Assembly: GCF_900111985.1 (NCBI RefSeq)
Contig: NZ_FOKI01000006.1
Coordinates: 124,001-188,000, forward strand
Source: Clostridium frigidicarnis
GTDB lineage: Bacteria > Bacillota > Clostridia > Clostridiales > Clostridiaceae
Direction: 5' to 3'
Length of the DNA stretch: 64,000 bases
Shown: positions 61,875-64,000 of the stretch, in pieces
How the letters are laid out: each line of letters starts with the position of its first letter
Position numbering within the stretch: the first letter of the stretch is position 1
The notes under the pieces: generated by a model
Databases searched by the model: none
Told to the model about the DNA's origin: nothing
The model's input: the letters and a program-made list of their open reading frames with translations, nothing else
Translations under genes and position numbers: made by a program

Positions 61875-63095
61875 TTAAAATAGTATACCTGCTATTGTTG
61901 CTGTCATAAATGCTGATAAAGATCCACCTATTAAGGCTTTTATTCCTAATTTAGCAACATCTGATCTTCTATTAGGTGCTAATCCACCTATACTACCTAT
62001 TTGTATTGCTATAGATGAGAAATTAGCAAATCCACATAATGCATATGTTAATATAACAATAGTCTTTTCTTGAAGTACTCCTGACTGAATTAATTCTGAA
62101 AGACTTGAATATGCAACGAATTCATTAAGAACTATCTTTTGACCTAAAAGTTCACCTGCATGTAATACATCTGCTGATGGAATTCCCATTACGTATGCAA
62201 CTGGTGCGAATAACCATCCAAATATCCAATTAATACTTAAGTAAGACATTCCAAATAACGAACCAACCCATCCTAATAATGCATTAGCTAAAGCTATTAG
62301 TGCTATAAATGCAAGAAGCATTGCTCCAACACCTAGTGCTATTTGAAGTCCTTCACTAGCTCCTATTGCCGCAGCCTCTATTAAACCTGATGGTCTATCT
62401 TCCATTTCAACAGTTAATCCACCTTTTGTTACAGCTTCCTCAGTTTCTGGTACTAGCATTTTTGCAAATACAAGTCCAGCTGGTGCTGCCATTATACTTG
62501 CTGCAAGTAAGTGTCCTGCATTTACACCCATTGCTATGTATCCTGCCATAACAGAACCTGCTACTGTTGCCATACCACCAGTCATTATAGCTAATAGCTC
62601 TGATTTAGTCATAGTGCTTATGTAAGGCTTAACAACTAAAGGTGCTTCATTTTGACTTAAAAAAATGTTAGCAACTGCTGAAGTTGTTTCTGCTCCACTT
62701 GTTCCTAAAAGCTTTGCTAACCCTTTAGATATAACAGATATTATTATTTGCATAATTCCTAAATAATATAAAACTCCCATTAATGCTGAGAAGAAAATTA
62801 TAGTTGGTAATACCTGAAGAGCAAATATAAATCCTAATTTGTCTGAAGATACTAACTCACCAAATAAAAATGTTGTTCCCTCTGCTGTAAATCCTAAAAG
62901 CGTTGTTATTCCATCACTAAGCATAGCAAAAAACTTTTGTCCTAGTGGAACTTTTAATACCAATAAGGCAAAAATTATTTGAAGAACTATACCTGAAATT
63001 ACTAGCTTCCAGTTTATTCTCTTCTTGTTTTCTGATAAAAGATATGCTACTCCAATAAATATAACGATACCAAGTACACCTATTAATTTTTCCAA
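61875..63095 (-). CDS. nupC: NupC-type concentrative nucleoside transporter (first copy)
   Basis: Paralogue of the following gene, also 406 residues, same hallmarks: QVLPTIIFFSALMGVLYYLG, GTSGAETTSAVANIFLSQNE, GGMATVAGSVMAGYIAMGVN and ALCGFANFSSIAIQIGSIGG. Differences concentrate in loops (WVGSLFGMSYLSINWIFGWL) and may alter substrate choice. AAAGGAG precedes the ATG. No purine riboswitch is apparent in the leader. Together with DeoD this supplies and processes external nucleosides. Confidence 0.94.
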   Translation of the reverse strand: MEKLIGVLGIVIFIGVAYLLSENKKRINWKLVISGIVLQIIFALLVLKVPLGQKFFAMLSDGITTLLGFTAEGTTFLFGELVSSDKLGFIFALQVLPTIIFFSALMGVLYYLGIMQIIISVISKGLAKLLGTSGAETTSAVANIFLSQNEAPLVVKPYISTMTKSELLAIMTGGMATVAGSVMAGYIAMGVNAGHLLAASIMAAPAGLVFAKMLVPETEEAVTKGGLTVEMEDRPSGLIEAAAIGASEGLQIALGVGAMLLAFIALIALANALLGWVGSLFGMSYLSINWIFGWLFAPVAYVMGIPSADVLHAGELLGQKIVLNEFVAYSSLSELIQSGVLQEKTIVILTYALCGFANFSSIAIQIGSIGGLAPNRRSDVAKLGIKALIGGSLSAFMTATIAGILF

Positions 63096-63357
63096 TGTTA
63101 CTACTCCTTTACTTCTAAAATCACCGTATAGCTTTTCATAAATCTTAGTATATAAAATGCCTTTTATAATATAACCTTTTTTTCGCTATTAATCAACAAT
63201 AAATTTACTTTTTAGTCAGTGTAAACCTTTTATATTAGTATTAATTTAAATTTTGCTTATATTTTTTTGAAATATGCTTATATTCTTTCCTCTAAACTAC
63301 TCATTATGTATTTTCACTTAATATATAAACTTCCTTTATTTAACCATTCAAAAAAAT

Positions 63358-63391
63358 AAGCAAGGTGGAGAATCTTTACTCCACCTTGCTT
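63358..63391 (-). terminator. Terminator of fbp
   Basis: AAGCAAGGTGGAG and CTCCACCTTGCTT form a 13-bp perfect stem directly after the fbp stop codon. Confidence 0.92.
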
Positions 63392-64000
63392 TTATCTTTT
63401 TTCTTTTATTAATCCTTTTCTATATGCAGATAATAACATCTTCAAATCTTTTATTTGCCTCTTCAGCTCATATCCAACGTCGGTATCTCCAACTCTTTTT
63501 CGCTCTACAACATTTTCTAAAACCACTGTAGTTGATAAAATATCTGTTTCTTCTTTTATTGCTTCATCTATAGATTTAAATGGTTCATGGCTCACAAGTT
63601 GAAGCCCAAAAGAATTAAATATCAAAGTATATCCAGCTATTCCTGTTTTAGATTGATATGCCCTTGAAAAACCTCCATCTATAACTAAAAGTTTTCCTCC
63701 TGCTTTAATTGGGCTTTCTCCATTTTTCTTTTCAACAGGTACATGACCATTAATTATATGAGATGTAGCAGGAGTTAGACCAAATTCTTTTATAACCATG
63801 TTTATCATTTTTTCATCATCTCTTAACTCATAATAAGCATTTTTCTTTTCTTTATGAGTAGTTTTATCATCAACGAAATACCTCTCAAAAGTTGTCATTT
63901 TATCTTTGCCAAATAAAGGAGAATCAGGACCTGTCCATAAATACCACATCATATCCATACCATAAAGCTTAGCTTTAGGATTGTTATGATAAAAATATCC
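63392..64000 (-). CDS. fbp: Fructose-1,6-bisphosphatase class III, C-terminal part (runs off window)
   Basis: The frame is open to the right edge, giving the C-terminal 202 residues of a gluconeogenic bisphosphatase. [49 protein letters not shown] (GHVP with the metal His), [20 protein letters not shown] and [19 protein letters not shown] are typical of the FBPase_2 (class III) family found in Firmicutes. The full enzyme is about 650-670 residues; the missing part lies beyond 64000. An internal ATG at 63958 should not be taken as the start. Confidence 0.93.
   Translation of the reverse strand, partial: GYFYHNNPKAKLYGMDMMWYLWTGPDSPLFGKDKMTTFERYFVDDKTTHKEKKNAYYELRDDEKMINMVIKEFGLTPATSHIINGHVPVEKKNGESPIKAGGKLLVIDGGFSRAYQSKTGIAGYTLIFNSFGLQLVSHEPFKSIDEAIKEETDILSTTVVLENVVERKRVGDTDVGYELKRQIKDLKMLLSAYRKGLIKEKR

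Noticed and set aside
63096-63391. Purine riboswitch upstream of nupC
   Set aside because: The conserved TATA...-type core and paired loops are not visible; the spacer looks like ordinary AT-rich DNA.

Overview
The window reads as the chromosome of a low-GC, spore-forming, anaerobic Firmicute, most likely Clostridium sensu stricto. I base this on the very AT-rich sequence, strong AGGAGG-type ribosome binding sites, an alpha/beta-type small acid-soluble spore protein, a PPi-type phosphofructokinase, a class III fructose-bisphosphatase, oxygen-sensitive thiamine enzymes (ThiH, ThiC) and an amino-acid-fermenter style histidine locus. I cannot fix the species from the sequence alone. There is no phage, plasmid, CRISPR, rRNA or tRNA signal; the region is core chromosome with scattered small repeats. 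Layout: 1-5.7 kb holds the start of tig, a TIM-barrel isomerase, several small or unknown genes, deoD and an exported M23 peptidase. 6.3-11.7 kb is a thiamine operon on the minus strand (thiS-thiF-thiG-thiH-thiC-thiE) behind a clear promoter, a TPP riboswitch and terminators. 11.8-18.4 kb carries a chemoreceptor with a zinc-binding CZB domain, HD-domain and unknown proteins, an ECF transporter S component, a spore SASP, and a phosphodiesterase/TPR pair. 18.6-32.2 kb has clpB, two tandem HTH-TPR regulators, RNase HI, a YkvA protein, an FtsH-type protease, a rhomboid, an HD-GYP protein and pepF. 32.3-36.5 kb is a zinc island: znuA divergent from znuCB, a convergent Fur-family regulator, and a perfect 7-1-7 palindrome just downstream of the znuA promoter; an MntP-like exporter follows. 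37-51.5 kb has pfp, a SufS-like aminotransferase, an ABC-F ATPase, aminopeptidase P, a glyoxalase-fold protein, HtrA, a catalytically dead-looking alpha/beta hydrolase, tsaD, a RusA-like nuclease, a homocysteine methyltransferase and an SGNH esterase. 51.8-55 kb is a glpA-like/glpB-like/DUF1667 operon whose leader contains a terminator between promoter and gene. 56-60.2 kb is hutU-ftcD-hutI without hutH. 60.6-63.1 kb has two tandem NupC transporters, and the window ends in fbp. How the genes work together: ThiS, the ThiF adenylase, ThiG and ThiH build the thiazole, ThiC builds the pyrimidine and ThiE joins them, all under TPP feedback. HutU, HutI and FtcD take urocanate to glutamate, formimino-THF being the other product. 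ZnuABC plus the Fur-family protein form a zinc-uptake circuit. The GlpA/GlpB/DUF1667 set would feed glycerol-3-phosphate electrons into metabolism. The most noteworthy unexplained structure is in the DNA between genes: at least three families of small repeats or long inverted repeats, and several leader hairpins. I found no convincing undescribed multi-gene defence or mobile system. The best leads are the repeat families, the glp leader attenuator, the tandem HTH-TPR pair, a Cys-rich microprotein, the hydrolase lacking its nucleophile, and a possible ATT-initiated upstream ORF.
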